DNA from: Streptomyces sp. SPB162
GTDB taxonomy: Bacteria; Actinomycetota; Actinomycetes; Streptomycetales; Streptomycetaceae
Direction of reading: 5' to 3'
NCBI RefSeq assembly: GCF_029504575.1
Contig: NZ_JAQFII010000001.1
Location: forward strand, 3,975,001 to 4,039,000
DNA: 64,000 bases
The translations under genes were made by a program, and so were the position numbers. Shown in pieces: positions 23,223 through 32,292 of the stretch (within the stretch, counting starts at the first letter, position 1; each line of letters opens with the position of its first letter). Under the pieces are notes generated by a model. That model had not been told where the DNA came from. It was given only the letters and a program-made list of their open reading frames with translations, and searched no databases.

Positions 23223-23756
23223 GTGGCCGAGCAGCTCTACGCGACCTTGAAGACCAACCACGGGGACATCGAGATCCGGCTGCTGCCGAACCACGCGCCG
23301 AAGACGGTGAAGAACTTCGTGGAGCTCGCCGAGGGCACGCGGGAGTGGACCGACCCGAAGACCGGCAAGCCGACCAACGCGAAGCTGTACGACGGAACCG
23401 TGTTCCACCGTGTGATGAGCGGCTTCATGATCCAGGGCGGCGACCCGCTGGGCAACGGCACCGGCGGCCCCGGCTACGAGTTCGCGGACGAGTTCCACCC
23501 CGACCTCGTCTTCGACCGGCCCTACCTGATGGCGATGGCCAACGCCGGCCCGGGCACCAACGGCTCCCAGTTCTTCATCACGGTCTCCCCGACCACGTGG
23601 CTGAACCGCAAGCACAGCATCTTCGGCGAGGTCGTCGACGTGGCCGGCCGGAAGGTCGTGGACTCGATCATCTCCACCCCGACCAACCCGCGCACCGACC
23701 GTCCGGTCGAGGACGTCGTGATCGAGTCGGTCGTGATCGAGACCCGCGAGGGCTGA
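23223..23756 (+). CDS. ppiA: Peptidyl-prolyl cis-trans isomerase, cyclophilin type
   Basis: A 177-residue cytoplasmic cyclophilin that isomerises Xaa-Pro bonds. Start is GTG 23223 with aggaaagg upstream; a longer frame upstream has no family similarity. Motifs are VFHRVMSGFMIQGGDPLGNG (active-site Arg, Phe, Gln) and AMANAGPGTNGSQFFIT, then STIFGEV-like HSIFGEVVD. No signal peptide. It precedes the rhomboid gene by 84 bases. Confidence 0.96.
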   Translation: MAEQLYATLKTNHGDIEIRLLPNHAPKTVKNFVELAEGTREWTDPKTGKPTNAKLYDGTVFHRVMSGFMIQGGDPLGNGTGGPGYEFADEFHPDLVFDRPYLMAMANAGPGTNGSQFFITVSPTTWLNRKHSIFGEVVDVAGRKVVDSIISTPTNPRTDRPVEDVVIESVVIETREG

Positions 23757-23840
23757 TCGCGCCGTACTCTTCGGGAACACCGCGCCCTGCCCGTCCGTAT
23801 GGAGGGGCAGGGCGACGCGCGTCCCCAGGAAGAGGCCCTC

Positions 23841-24689
23841 ATGGACCAGGCGGTCTGCTGCTACCGGCACCCCGATCGCGAGACCGGCATCCGCTGCACC
23901 CGGTGCAACCGGCCGATCTGCCCGGAATGCATGGTCAGCGCCTCGGTGGGCTACCAGTGCCCGGAGTGCCTGGGCGAGGCCCGGCGGACGACGCCGACGC
24001 CGCGCACGGTCGCCGGCGGCGCCGTTGCCACCGACCCGCACCTGGTCACGAAGATCCTCATTGGACTCAACCTGGCGGTCTTCCTGCTGGTGCAGGTGAT
24101 CGGCGACCGGCTGGCGGGCGATCTGTCGCTGTACGCGTACTGCGACCCCGTCGTGCGGCAGTACTGCATCGGCGTCTCCGAGGGCCCCGACCAGTGGTAC
24201 CGCCTGATCAGCTCGGTCTTCGCGCACCAGGAGTACTGGCACATCGGCTTCAACATGCTGACGCTGTGGTGGATCGGCGCCCCGCTGGAGGCCACGCTCG
24301 GCCGGGCCCGCTACCTGGCGCTGTATCTGATCTCGGGGCTGGGCGGCAGCGCTCTGGTCCTGGTGCTCGCTCCGTACCCGGGCGCACTGGGCGCCTCTGG
24401 GGCGATCTTCGGCCTCTTCGGGGCCACCGCCGTCTTCATGCGGCGCAGCCGTATGGACATGCGACCGATCCTGGTCCTGCTCGGGCTGAACCTGTTCTTC
24501 AGTTTCACCTGGTCGAACGTGAGCTGGCAGGGCCACCTCGGCGGCCTGGCGGCCGGCACGGTGATCGCGATCGGGCTGGCGTACGCGCCGCGCGAGCGCC
24601 GCGATCTGGTGCAGTGGGGGACCTGTGCGGCGGTGCTGGCGGTCGCGCTCGCGGCCAGCTGGATCGCCGTGGCGCAGATAACCGCCTGA
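23841..24689 (+). CDS. Rhomboid family intramembrane serine protease with N-terminal zinc-binding motif
   Basis: A 282-residue protein starting at ATG 23841 (ribosome site aggaag). The first 50 residues hold Cys/His pairs (CCYRHPDRETGIRCTRCNRP, then CPECM and CPEC) of a B-box-like zinc motif. Six to seven helices follow. Rhomboid landmarks are HIGFNMLTLWWIG, the catalytic serine in GASGAIFGLFG and the catalytic histidine in WQGHLGGLAAG. The protein should cleave membrane substrates within the bilayer; substrates unknown. Confidence 0.93.
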   Translation: MDQAVCCYRHPDRETGIRCTRCNRPICPECMVSASVGYQCPECLGEARRTTPTPRTVAGGAVATDPHLVTKILIGLNLAVFLLVQVIGDRLAGDLSLYAYCDPVVRQYCIGVSEGPDQWYRLISSVFAHQEYWHIGFNMLTLWWIGAPLEATLGRARYLALYLISGLGGSALVLVLAPYPGALGASGAIFGLFGATAVFMRRSRMDMRPILVLLGLNLFFSFTWSNVSWQGHLGGLAAGTVIAIGLAYAPRERRDLVQWGTCAAVLAVALAASWIAVAQITA

Positions 24690-24954
24690 GGGGCGTTACC
24701 ACTGGCGTTGATCAGACGTTATCCACAGCGAGTACCCGGTCCTGTGCACCCTGTGGGGAACGCGTGTGCGTGCGGTCACCGCACCGTGTTTTCCCTGCAA
24801 GATCAACGAAAGACCGGTGGCCGACGCATCGGCCACCGGTCACACCGGCGTCAACCTCGTAGAGGTTATCCACAGATCTTCCGACCTTTTCCCCACTGTG
24901 GATAACTGTGTGGACAACCCTGGGGAGAAGCGCTCGGACCAGCTCGGAAGCCGG
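24690..24954. other. Intergenic DnaA-box cluster upstream of crgA
   Basis: This 265-base gap lies between the convergent ends of the rhomboid gene and crgA. It contains four exact boxes of the E. coli or Streptomyces DnaA consensus: TTATCCACA at 24719-24727 and 24866-24874 (plus), TGTGGATAA at 24897-24905 and TGTGGACAA at 24909-24917 (minus). Weaker forms (ctgtgcacc, ctgtgggg, about 24742-24757) lie between them. An inverted repeat ACCGGTGGCC / GGCCACCGGT (about 24814-24840) could be a terminator for the rhomboid gene. DnaA-box clusters away from oriC are known to titrate DnaA or modulate replication in several bacteria. Confidence 0.8.
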
Positions 24955-25209
24955 TTACTTCCACTGCGTGGACACGACGAATCCACCCGCGATGAAGCCG
25001 AAGCCCACCACGATGTTCCAGTTCCCCAGCGCGTCGATCGGCAGGCTGCCCTGCGTGACGTAGAAGAGGACGATCCAGGCCAGGCCGATGACGAAGAACG
25101 CCAGCATCAGGGGCGCGACCCAGTTGAAGCCGGACCTGAGCTTTATCGACTGCGTCTTCTCCGGCGGCGGAGTGAAGTCGGCCTTCTTGCGGATCCGTGA
25201 CTTCGGCAC
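24955..25209 (-). CDS. crgA: Cell division protein CrgA
   Basis: An 84-residue membrane protein, the family's usual size. A basic N-terminus ([17 protein letters not shown]) precedes two membrane helices ([20 protein letters not shown] and [17 protein letters not shown]). In Streptomyces CrgA coordinates the timing of septation and influences FtsZ ring formation. It faces away from the DUF881 gene across a 140-base divergent region. Confidence 0.95.
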   Translation of the reverse strand: MPKSRIRKKADFTPPPEKTQSIKLRSGFNWVAPLMLAFFVIGLAWIVLFYVTQGSLPIDALGNWNIVVGFGFIAGGFVVSTQWK

Positions 25210-25349
25210 GAGGAACTCTCCTGTCGATGCGCTGCGTAACCGCGCGGGGATGTCGGGGATGTGATGCTGGCCGGGCGGGTGGGGGCACCACCGCGGACGG
25301 GCGTCCGTTAGCGTAGTGCTTCCTCGGGTGTGAAGGAGACAAGGGTACG

Positions 25350-26132
25350 GTGACCGATTCCGGCGACGCGTCCCACTCCCGTCCTTCTCCCTTCCGTCCT
25401 TCCACCCGCACCGTAGTCCTGCGGACGCTCAGTGCGGGAGTCTTCGCGCTCGCCGGTCTGATCTTCTGGATGAGCTTCGACACGGCCAAGGGCGTCAACA
25501 TCCGCAGCGACGACCCGCTGCCCAAGCTCTCGGACAACGTGCGCAAGCAGAGCGGGCGGAACCAGGAGCTGGAGAACCAGCTCACCGGCGTCCGGAGCGA
25601 CGTCGACTCCCTCACCCGCCGCGGCGCCGGCGCCGGCGACGCGACCCGCAAGCAGCTCGACCAGCTCGAGGAAGAAGCCGGTACGAAGGCGCTGACCGGC
25701 CCGGCGCTCAATGTCACCCTCAACGACGCCCCGCCGAACGCCACCCCGCTCGTCCCCGGCGTGCCCGACCCGCAACCCAATGACCTGGTCATCCACCAGC
25801 AGGACCTGCAGGCCGTGGTCAACGCGCTGTGGGAGGGCGGGGCGGTGGGCATCCGGGTCATGGACCAGCGGCTGATCTCCACCAGCGCCGTCCGCTGCGT
25901 CGGCAACACCCTGATCCTGCAGGGCCGGGTCTACTCCCCGCCGTACAGAATCACCGCTGTGGGTGACCAGAAGAAGCTGCGTGCGGCCATCGACCGGAAC
26001 GCGACCATCCAGAACTACCTCCAGTACGTCAACGCCTACGGGCTCGGCTGGAAAGTGGACGCGGACAACCGGGTGACTCTTCCCGGCTACTCCGGCACAG
26101 TGGATCTCCACTACGCGAAGCCCGTCTCCTGA
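25350..26132 (+). CDS. DUF881 family membrane-anchored protein
   Basis: A 260-residue protein starting at GTG 25350 with gaaggag upstream. One N-terminal helix ([18 protein letters not shown], about 30-47) anchors it with the rest outside. A coiled-coil-like segment ([20 protein letters not shown]) follows. The DUF881 domain includes [27 protein letters not shown] and [20 protein letters not shown]. This family usually sits between crgA and the sortase or pabA genes in actinomycetes; its role is unknown but location suggests the cell envelope or division. Confidence 0.88.
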   Translation: MTDSGDASHSRPSPFRPSTRTVVLRTLSAGVFALAGLIFWMSFDTAKGVNIRSDDPLPKLSDNVRKQSGRNQELENQLTGVRSDVDSLTRRGAGAGDATRKQLDQLEEEAGTKALTGPALNVTLNDAPPNATPLVPGVPDPQPNDLVIHQQDLQAVVNALWEGGAVGIRVMDQRLISTSAVRCVGNTLILQGRVYSPPYRITAVGDQKKLRAAIDRNATIQNYLQYVNAYGLGWKVDADNRVTLPGYSGTVDLHYAKPVS

Positions 26133-26199
26133 CCGGTCCCTGACCGTCCGCGGGACCGGCCCGCGTTACCGGTTGCGGGGCGAGGGGCGAGGGGCGCCG

Positions 26200-26922
26200 A
26201 TGACGATCCGGCTGGTCGTGCGGACGCTGAGCGAAGTCTGTGTCACGGCCGGCGCGCTGATCGTGCTCTTTGTCGTCTACCTCCTGTTCTGGACCGGGGT
26301 GCGCGCCGACAGCGCGATGAACGGCGAGATCGACCGGCTGCAGAACACCTGGGCCACCGGATCGCTCGCCCCCGCCGGCCCGTCCCCCGCCCCGACCGCG
26401 TCCGCGCCGGGCGGTACCCCGGCCACCGCTCCCCCCGCGCCCGCCCCGTACAAGGACGGCACGTCGTTCGCCGTCATGTACATCCCGCGGCTCGGCTCCG
26501 GCTGGCACAAGCCGGTGCTGCAGGGCACCGGCACCGGCGTGCTGAAGAAGGGGCTCGGGCACTACCCGGGCACCGCCCGGCTCGGGGCGACCGGCAACTT
26601 CGCGGTGGCCGGCCACCGGCGCACCTACGGTGATCCCTTCAAGGACTTCCCGAAGCTGCGCAAGGGCGACCGCGTCTACCTCTTCGACGGCGCGTCCTGG
26701 TTCACGTACGTGCTGGACCGCGCCCCCTTCCGTACCGTTCCCACCGACACCGGCGTCATCGACCCGGTGCCGAAGGAGTCCGGTTGGACGACGGCGGGTC
26801 GCTACCTGACGCTGACGACCTGCGATCCGGAGTGGGGCCACAGCCACCGCCTCATCGCCTGGGCGCACCTGGAGACGGTGAGCCCCGCCGAGCAGGGCGA
26901 GCCGGAGGGTTTGTCCGGGTAG
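26200..26922 (+). CDS. Class E sortase (first of three)
   Basis: A 240-residue sortase. ATG 26200 is chosen because it opens with the conserved membrane segment (TLSEVCVTAGALIVLFVVYL) and follows a gaggggcgagg stretch; a GTG-type start at 26173 would add a few basic residues. A Pro/Ala-rich linker leads to the catalytic domain. Catalytic residues are His in VAGHRRTYGDPF, Cys in LTLTTCDPEW and Arg in HSHRLI. Class E sortases in Streptomyces attach surface proteins with LAXTG-type signals to peptidoglycan. This copy is the most divergent of the three (its TTC is followed by DPEWGH rather than TP). Confidence 0.9.
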   Translation: MTIRLVVRTLSEVCVTAGALIVLFVVYLLFWTGVRADSAMNGEIDRLQNTWATGSLAPAGPSPAPTASAPGGTPATAPPAPAPYKDGTSFAVMYIPRLGSGWHKPVLQGTGTGVLKKGLGHYPGTARLGATGNFAVAGHRRTYGDPFKDFPKLRKGDRVYLFDGASWFTYVLDRAPFRTVPTDTGVIDPVPKESGWTTAGRYLTLTTCDPEWGHSHRLIAWAHLETVSPAEQGEPEGLSG

Positions 26923-27004
26923 CCGGAGGGTTTGCCCGGGTAGGCCGACGGTCCCGTCGATCTCCCCTTACTCTGTTCCGGAGAACCGGGAAGGAAGGCA
27001 GCGC

Positions 27005-27199
27005 ATGTACGGCTGGATCTGGCGGCATCTGCCGGGCAACGTGTGGCTCAGAGCGCTGATCTCGCTCGTGCTCGCACTGGCCGTCGTCTACGTCCTCTTC
27101 CAGTACGTCTTCCCGTGGGCCGAGCCGCTGCTGCCGTTCAACGACGTGACAGTGGACAACGGCATGAACGCGACGAACGGGATGGCCGCCGTCCGATGA
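27005..27199 (+). CDS. Small membrane protein between sortase and pabA
   Basis: A 64-residue protein with gggaaggaag before its ATG. It has one membrane helix (LRALISLVLALAVVYVLFQYVF) and a conserved-looking tail (FPWAEPLLPFNDVTVD). Its stop overlaps the pabA start (ATGA), so the two are translationally coupled. Function unknown. Similar short proteins are common at this place in streptomycetes. Confidence 0.8.
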   Translation: MYGWIWRHLPGNVWLRALISLVLALAVVYVLFQYVFPWAEPLLPFNDVTVDNGMNATNGMAAVR

Positions 27200-27834
27200 C
27201 CGCTCGCATCCTCGTGGTGGACAACTACGACAGCTTCGTCTTCAACCTGGTCCAGTACCTCTACCAACTCGGTGCCGAGTGCGAGGTGCTCCGCAACGAC
27301 GAGGTCGAGCTCGCGCACGCGCAGGACGGCTTCGACGGGGTGCTGCTCTCCCCCGGTCCCGGCGCGCCGGAGCAGGCCGGGGTCTGTATCGACATGGTCC
27401 GGCACTGCGCGGAGACCGGGGTGCCGGTCTTCGGCGTCTGCCTCGGGCTGCAGTCCATGGCCGTCGCCTACGGAGGCGTGGTCGGCCGGGCGCCCGAGCT
27501 GCTGCACGGCAAGACCTCGCTCGTGACGCACACCGGTACCGGTGTGTTCGCCGGCCTGCCGACGCCCTTCACGGCGACCAGGTACCACTCGCTGGCGGTG
27601 GAACGGGACACCGTACCGCCGGAGTTCGAGGTCACGGCCTGGACGGACAGCGGCATCGTCATGGGGCTGCGGCACCGTGACGCGGCTGTCGAGGGCGTGC
27701 AGTTCCACCCCGAGTCGGTGCTCACCGAATGGGGTCATCTGATGCTCGCCAACTGGCTGGTGGCGTGCGGGGACGAAGGCGCCCCCGGCCGTTCGACGGG
27801 GCTGGCGCCCGTGGTCGGCAGGGCCGGGGCGTGA
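27196..27834 (+). CDS. pabA: Glutamine amidotransferase, aminodeoxychorismate/anthranilate synthase component II
   Basis: A 212-residue class I glutamine amidotransferase that supplies ammonia to convert chorismate to aminodeoxychorismate (folate) or anthranilate (tryptophan). Motifs are VVDNYDSFVFNLVQYL, LLSPGPGAPEQAG, the catalytic Cys in FGVCLGLQ and the His/Glu pair in VQFHPESVLTEWGH. No component I gene is nearby, so the folate or tryptophan role is not decided by context; this position is usually annotated pabA/trpG. It overlaps genes on both sides by 4 bases. Confidence 0.92.
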   Translation: MTARILVVDNYDSFVFNLVQYLYQLGAECEVLRNDEVELAHAQDGFDGVLLSPGPGAPEQAGVCIDMVRHCAETGVPVFGVCLGLQSMAVAYGGVVGRAPELLHGKTSLVTHTGTGVFAGLPTPFTATRYHSLAVERDTVPPEFEVTAWTDSGIVMGLRHRDAAVEGVQFHPESVLTEWGHLMLANWLVACGDEGAPGRSTGLAPVVGRAGA

Positions 27835-29327
27835 CCGGGCTCCGCCCGGACGAGCCCCCGTCCTACGAGGACACGGGCCAGTTCGCGGTGGCGGTCGGAC
27901 AGCTCGCGGACCCGCTCAGCGACCCCCTTCCGGGCCGGACTCCGGTGCCGCCACCGCCGTCGGCACCGTCGGGGCCGCAGGCGCCGTCCGGGCGGGAGGC
28001 GCCGCCTGAGGCCGCCGAGGCCACGTCGGACCCGGGCGAGGAGGTCATCGGCTCCCCCTGGTTCCGCCCGCACGACATGCCGCAGTCGGAGCACGGGGCG
28101 CCCGGGGCGCCCGAGCAGTCGGCGGCCGCGCCGCGGCCGGGGTTCGCGCCGCCGTACGAGCCGCAGTTCCAGCCGTCGACGGCGCCCGCGTACGACGCGG
28201 GATACGCCGGCACGTACGAGGCGAGCTACCGGGGCGGCTACGACGCCGGGACCACCGCGCCGCCCGAACCCGCACGCGAACCCGCACCCGAACCCGCGCC
28301 CGTGCCGCCCCCCAGGGTCCGGCGCAGGGGCGTACCCGGCGAGACCGCGCAGTTCCCGGCCGTGCGCCTGGACCGGACGCCGGACGAGTCCGTCGGGACC
28401 GGGGAACACGTCGCGGAGGAGCCCGCCGTCACGGAGGCGGCCGCTCCGGCGCCCGGTGGCCGTGCCGAGCGCCGTAGAGCGGCCAAGCAGGGCGCTGGGC
28501 ACCGCGCCCGGGGCCGGACCGGCCCTGGGGCCCCGACGGGCCCCGGAGCCGCCCAGGCGGCCCCAGGGGTCCCGGTGGCCCCGGCCGTGCCCATGACCCG
28601 TCTGGAGGCCAGACGGGCGGAGCGGGCGGCCAAGGACAGCCCGGCGGTGATCCTCAGCCGGGTGATCGGCGAGGTCTTCATATCGGTCGGCGTCCTGATG
28701 CTCCTCTTCGTCACGTACCAGCTCTGGTGGACCAACATCCGTGCCCATCAGCAGGCCAGCGGCGCGACCCATGCCCTGCAGAACCAGTGGGACAAGGACA
28801 AGAGCGACCAGAAGAACGTCGACGACCGGGCGGCCGGCGCGTTCTCCCCCGGGCAGGGCTTCGCGATCATGTACATCCCGAAGCTGGACGTGAAGGCCCC
28901 GATCGCCGAGGGCGTCTCCAAGCACAGCGTCCTGGACAAGGGCATGATCGGCCACTACACCGGTGCGATGAAGACGGCGATGCCGTGGGACAAGCAGGGC
29001 AACTTCGCGCTCGCGGCCCACCGCAACACCCACGGAGAACCGTTCCGCTACATCAACAAGCTGGTGCCGGGCGACAAGATCGTGGTCGAGACCGAGAGCA
29101 CGTACTACACGTACGAGATGACGAGCGTGCTCCCGAGCACCTCCCCCTCGAACGTCAAGGTGATCCAACCGGTCCCGCCGGGCTCCGGATTCACCAAGCC
29201 GGGCCGCTACATCACCCTCACGACGTGCACCCCGGAGTTCACCAGCACGTACCGGATGATCGTCTGGGGCAAGATGGTCGAGGAACGGCCGCGCAGCCAG
29301 GGCAAGCCCGCGGCGCTGCCCGACTGA
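27831..29327 (+). CDS. Class E sortase with long disordered N-terminal region (second of three)
   Basis: A 498-residue sortase starting at GTG 27831, which overlaps the pabA stop (GTGA). Roughly the first 270 residues are a cytoplasmic Pro/Ala/Glu-rich low-complexity region, including an EPAREPAPEPAPVPPP stretch and several Tyr-rich pieces (YDAGYAGTYEASYRGGY). The membrane helix (VIGEVFISVGVLMLLFVTYQ) precedes the catalytic domain with His in ALAAHRNTHGEPF, Cys in ITLTTCTPEF and Arg in STYRMI. The unusually long cytoplasmic part might be phosphorylated or bind partners; that is conjecture. Confidence 0.92.
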   Translation: MTGLRPDEPPSYEDTGQFAVAVGQLADPLSDPLPGRTPVPPPPSAPSGPQAPSGREAPPEAAEATSDPGEEVIGSPWFRPHDMPQSEHGAPGAPEQSAAAPRPGFAPPYEPQFQPSTAPAYDAGYAGTYEASYRGGYDAGTTAPPEPAREPAPEPAPVPPPRVRRRGVPGETAQFPAVRLDRTPDESVGTGEHVAEEPAVTEAAAPAPGGRAERRRAAKQGAGHRARGRTGPGAPTGPGAAQAAPGVPVAPAVPMTRLEARRAERAAKDSPAVILSRVIGEVFISVGVLMLLFVTYQLWWTNIRAHQQASGATHALQNQWDKDKSDQKNVDDRAAGAFSPGQGFAIMYIPKLDVKAPIAEGVSKHSVLDKGMIGHYTGAMKTAMPWDKQGNFALAAHRNTHGEPFRYINKLVPGDKIVVETESTYYTYEMTSVLPSTSPSNVKVIQPVPPGSGFTKPGRYITLTTCTPEFTSTYRMIVWGKMVEERPRSQGKPAALPD

Positions 29328-29371
29328 CCGGCCCCGGGCCGGACAACGGACTGCCACAGAACGGAACAGCG

Positions 29372-30064
29372 GTGACGACGACCAATCGCGGCGGGCGGAG
29401 CCCGGTCGCGGCCATCATCAGTGTGATCGGTGAACTGCTGATCACCGCGGGGCTGGTGCTCGCCCTGTTCGTCGTCTACTCGCTGTGGTGGACGAACGTG
29501 ATAGCCGATCGCCACGCGAAGAAGGACAGCGAGAAGGTCCGCAAGGGCTGGGCCGCCACCGGTCCCCGCGGCCTCGACACCAAGGACGGCATCGGCTTCC
29601 TGCACGTCCCCGCGATGGGCAGGAACTTCGAGGTCCTGGTCAAGAAGGGCACCGACACCGACACCCTCAACGAGGGCGTCGCCGGTTATTACGACCAGCC
29701 CGTCAAGTCCGCCATGCCGTGGGACAAGCAGGGCAACTTCACGCTGGCCGCCCACCGCGACGGCCACGGCGCCAAGTTCCACAACATAGACAAGCTCAAG
29801 AACGGCGATCCGGTCGTCTTCGAGGACAAGGACACCTGGTACGTCTACAAGGTCTACTCGGTCCTCGACGAGACCTCGAAGTACAACGTCGACGTCATCG
29901 ACCAGGTCCCGAAGGAATCCGGCAAGAAGAAGCCGGGCCGCTACATCACCCTCACGACCTGCACCCCCGTCTACACCTCGCGCTACCGCTACGTCGTCTG
30001 GGCAGAACTCACCCGCACCGAAAAGGTCGACCCGAACCGCACGCCGCCGGCCGAACTGGGCTGA
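29372..30064 (+). CDS. Class E sortase (third of three)
   Basis: A 230-residue sortase starting at GTG 29372, 44 bases after the previous gene. The N-terminal helix is VIGELLITAGLVLALFVVYS. Catalytic His is in TLAAHRDGHGAKF, Cys in ITLTTCTPVY and Arg in SRYRYV. It is closer to the second sortase than to the first (shared AMPWDKQGNF and KKPGRYITLTTCTP-like segments), which suggests tandem duplication. A terminator closes the operon. Confidence 0.93.
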   Translation: MTTTNRGGRSPVAAIISVIGELLITAGLVLALFVVYSLWWTNVIADRHAKKDSEKVRKGWAATGPRGLDTKDGIGFLHVPAMGRNFEVLVKKGTDTDTLNEGVAGYYDQPVKSAMPWDKQGNFTLAAHRDGHGAKFHNIDKLKNGDPVVFEDKDTWYVYKVYSVLDETSKYNVDVIDQVPKESGKKKPGRYITLTTCTPVYTSRYRYVVWAELTRTEKVDPNRTPPAELG

Positions 30065-30073
30065 ATATCCCCC

Positions 30074-30100
30074 GGGCCACGGACGCGACGTCCGTGGCCC
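30074..30100. terminator. Terminator between sortase operon and pknB operon
   Basis: A perfect 12-bp stem GGGCCACGGACG (30074-30085) pairs with 30089-30100 around loop cga and is followed by cttt. It lies between converging operons and may work for both. Confidence 0.9.
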
Positions 30101-30140
30101 CTTTCGTCGTGCTGCCGCTCCTGGTGGAGGGCGGTCCGTA

Positions 30141-32114
30141 TCAGCCGAAGTTGTTGTTGCCGTTGCCACCGAAGGTGGTGAGGGTGATCACTTGGCTGGC
30201 GGGGTCAACGCCGGTCTGCGGCTGCGGATCCTGGCCTGTGATGCGGGCCTTGTCGTCCTGCGAGCTGCCCGGGGCGAACTGGATGTTGTTGAAGCCTTGT
30301 TGCTGCAACAACTCCCTGGCCTGCTTGACCGTCTTGAACATGACGTTGGGTACAGGCGTCTGCGCCGGCGCCGGCGGCTGACCCGTCGACACGGTCAGGT
30401 TGATCTGTGTGTCCTTGCTCTGCTGGCTGAAAGCCGCCGGGTTCTGATCGATGACGTTGTTCGCCGGATCGGTGGAAGGCTGATCCTTCTTGGTGACGTT
30501 CGTGAAACCCAGATCGTTCAGTTTCTGCTTTGCGGCCTCGAACTGCAGACCCTTCAAATTAGGCACTTCGATCTTTTCGGGCTTCTTGGCCACGGTCAGT
30601 GTGATCACCGTGTCCTTCGGCTTGAGGGTGCCGCCCGCGGGGTCCTGCTTGAGGACCGTGCCGTCGTCCTTGGTGTTCGACGTCTCGGTCTCCTGCTTGA
30701 CCTGGAATCCCTTGTCCTCCAGGGACTTCTTGGCGTCCTCGAACTTGTCGTTGACGACGTCCGGGACGGCGGTCGGGGCCACGCCCTTGGAGATGGAGAC
30801 CGTGATCGTCTTGTCGGTCGCGAGCGAGTCGCCGGCCTTCGGCAGCTGGTCGCAGACCGTGTTCGCGGGCTGGGCCTCGCAGAACTTGGTCTCGCCCTTG
30901 ACGACCTTGATGGTCGGATCGGCATTGGTGGCCGAGCTCTGGGCGTCGGCGAGGGACTTCCCGACGAGGTTCGGGGCCGTGAGGGTGTCCGGCGCGTTGT
31001 TGCCCTTGAACACCGCCTTGCCGAGGAAGATCGCGCCGACCAGGACGAGGATGCCGGCCAGTACCAGCAGCACCGTCGAGGTGTGGTTCTTCTTCTGCCG
31101 GCGGCGGTCGGGGCGGTCGTCGTAGCCGTAGCCGCCGTCGTCGTCGCGGACCGGGGGAAGCATGGAGGTCGCGGGGTTCTGCGCGGGCAGCGCCGTGGTC
31201 GCCGCGTTGTCCCCGTAGCCGCCGCCGTACCCGCCGTAGCCGACGGATCCCATGGCGGCGGTCGCCGCGATGGGCTGGCCGTCGAGGTACGACTCGATGT
31301 CCGCGCGCATCTCGTCGGCGGACTGGTAGCGGTAGTCCGGCTCCTTGGTCAGCGCCTTGAGGACGATGGCGTCCATCTCGGGCGTGATCTCGGGGTCGAA
31401 GTTCGACGGGGGCTGCGGGTCCTCGCGCACGTGCTGGTACGCCACCGCCACCGGGGAGTCGCCGACGAACGGCGGCCGCACGGTCAGCAGCTCGTAGAGC
31501 AGGCAGCCGGCCGAGTAGAGGTCGGAGCGGGCGTCGACCTGCTCGCCCTTGGCCTGCTCGGGGGAGAGGTACTGGGCCGTGCCGATGACGGCGGAGGTCT
31601 GCGTCATCGTCATGCCGGAATCGCCCATGGCGCGGGCGATGCCGAAGTCCATGACCTTGACCTGGCCGTTGCGCGTGAGCATCACGTTCGCGGGCTTGAT
31701 GTCGCGGTGCACGATGCCGGCGCGGTGCGAGTACTCCAGGGCCTGCAGGATGCCGACGGTCATCTCCAGCGAGCGCTCGGGCAGTAGCTTGCGCCCGGAG
31801 TGCAGCAGTTCGCGGAGGGTGGAGCCGTCGACGTACTCCATGACGATGTACGGGATGGAGATACCGTCGACGTAGTCCTCGCCGGTGTCGTACACGGCGA
31901 CGATCGACGGGTGGTTCAGGGAGGCGGCGGACTGGGCCTCACGGCGGAACCGGGCCTGGAAGGACGGATCGCGGGCAAGATCTACCCGGAGCGTCTTCAC
32001 AGCGACGGAGCGGCCGAGCCGGGTGTCGTGGGCGAGGTACACCTCGGCCATGCCACCGCGGCCGAGCACCGAACCCAGCTCGTACCGGCCGCCGAGGCGA
32101 CGCGGCTCTTCCAT
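30141..32114 (-). CDS. pknB: PASTA-domain serine/threonine protein kinase PknB
   Basis: A 657-residue receptor kinase. Start ATG 32114 has agggca upstream; a frame to 32159 adds residues without similarity. The cytoplasmic kinase (about 10-270) has GRGGMAEVYLAHD, the ATP lysine in VAVKTLRV, HRDIKPANVML and DFGIARAM. A linker, one membrane helix (TVLLVLAGILVLVGAIFLG) and four extracellular PASTA repeats follow (starting about LTAPNLVGKSL, TAVPDVVNDKF, IEVPNLKGLQF and TPVPNVMFKTV). PASTA repeats sense peptidoglycan fragments or lipid II. It leads the minus-strand cluster PBP-RodA-PP2C-FHA from the far end; the phosphatase at 35176 is the likely antagonist. Confidence 0.96.
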   Translation of the reverse strand: MEEPRRLGGRYELGSVLGRGGMAEVYLAHDTRLGRSVAVKTLRVDLARDPSFQARFRREAQSAASLNHPSIVAVYDTGEDYVDGISIPYIVMEYVDGSTLRELLHSGRKLLPERSLEMTVGILQALEYSHRAGIVHRDIKPANVMLTRNGQVKVMDFGIARAMGDSGMTMTQTSAVIGTAQYLSPEQAKGEQVDARSDLYSAGCLLYELLTVRPPFVGDSPVAVAYQHVREDPQPPSNFDPEITPEMDAIVLKALTKEPDYRYQSADEMRADIESYLDGQPIAATAAMGSVGYGGYGGGYGDNAATTALPAQNPATSMLPPVRDDDGGYGYDDRPDRRRQKKNHTSTVLLVLAGILVLVGAIFLGKAVFKGNNAPDTLTAPNLVGKSLADAQSSATNADPTIKVVKGETKFCEAQPANTVCDQLPKAGDSLATDKTITVSISKGVAPTAVPDVVNDKFEDAKKSLEDKGFQVKQETETSNTKDDGTVLKQDPAGGTLKPKDTVITLTVAKKPEKIEVPNLKGLQFEAAKQKLNDLGFTNVTKKDQPSTDPANNVIDQNPAAFSQQSKDTQINLTVSTGQPPAPAQTPVPNVMFKTVKQARELLQQQGFNNIQFAPGSSQDDKARITGQDPQPQTGVDPASQVITLTTFGGNGNNNFG

Positions 32115-32292
32115 AGCTCTTGCCCTTCCCTTAACCGTGCCCTGTGGATGCTCGGGCATACGGTACCCGGCACGCTCGATGGATCCGGGACGTGACCGGG
32201 TCCCGATATCCGACCGGTATCGCCTGGTACGGCGATGGGGTGGTTATGGGGTGGAAACTGCCCGGGGAGTGACGTGTGTCACGCGTCCCACG

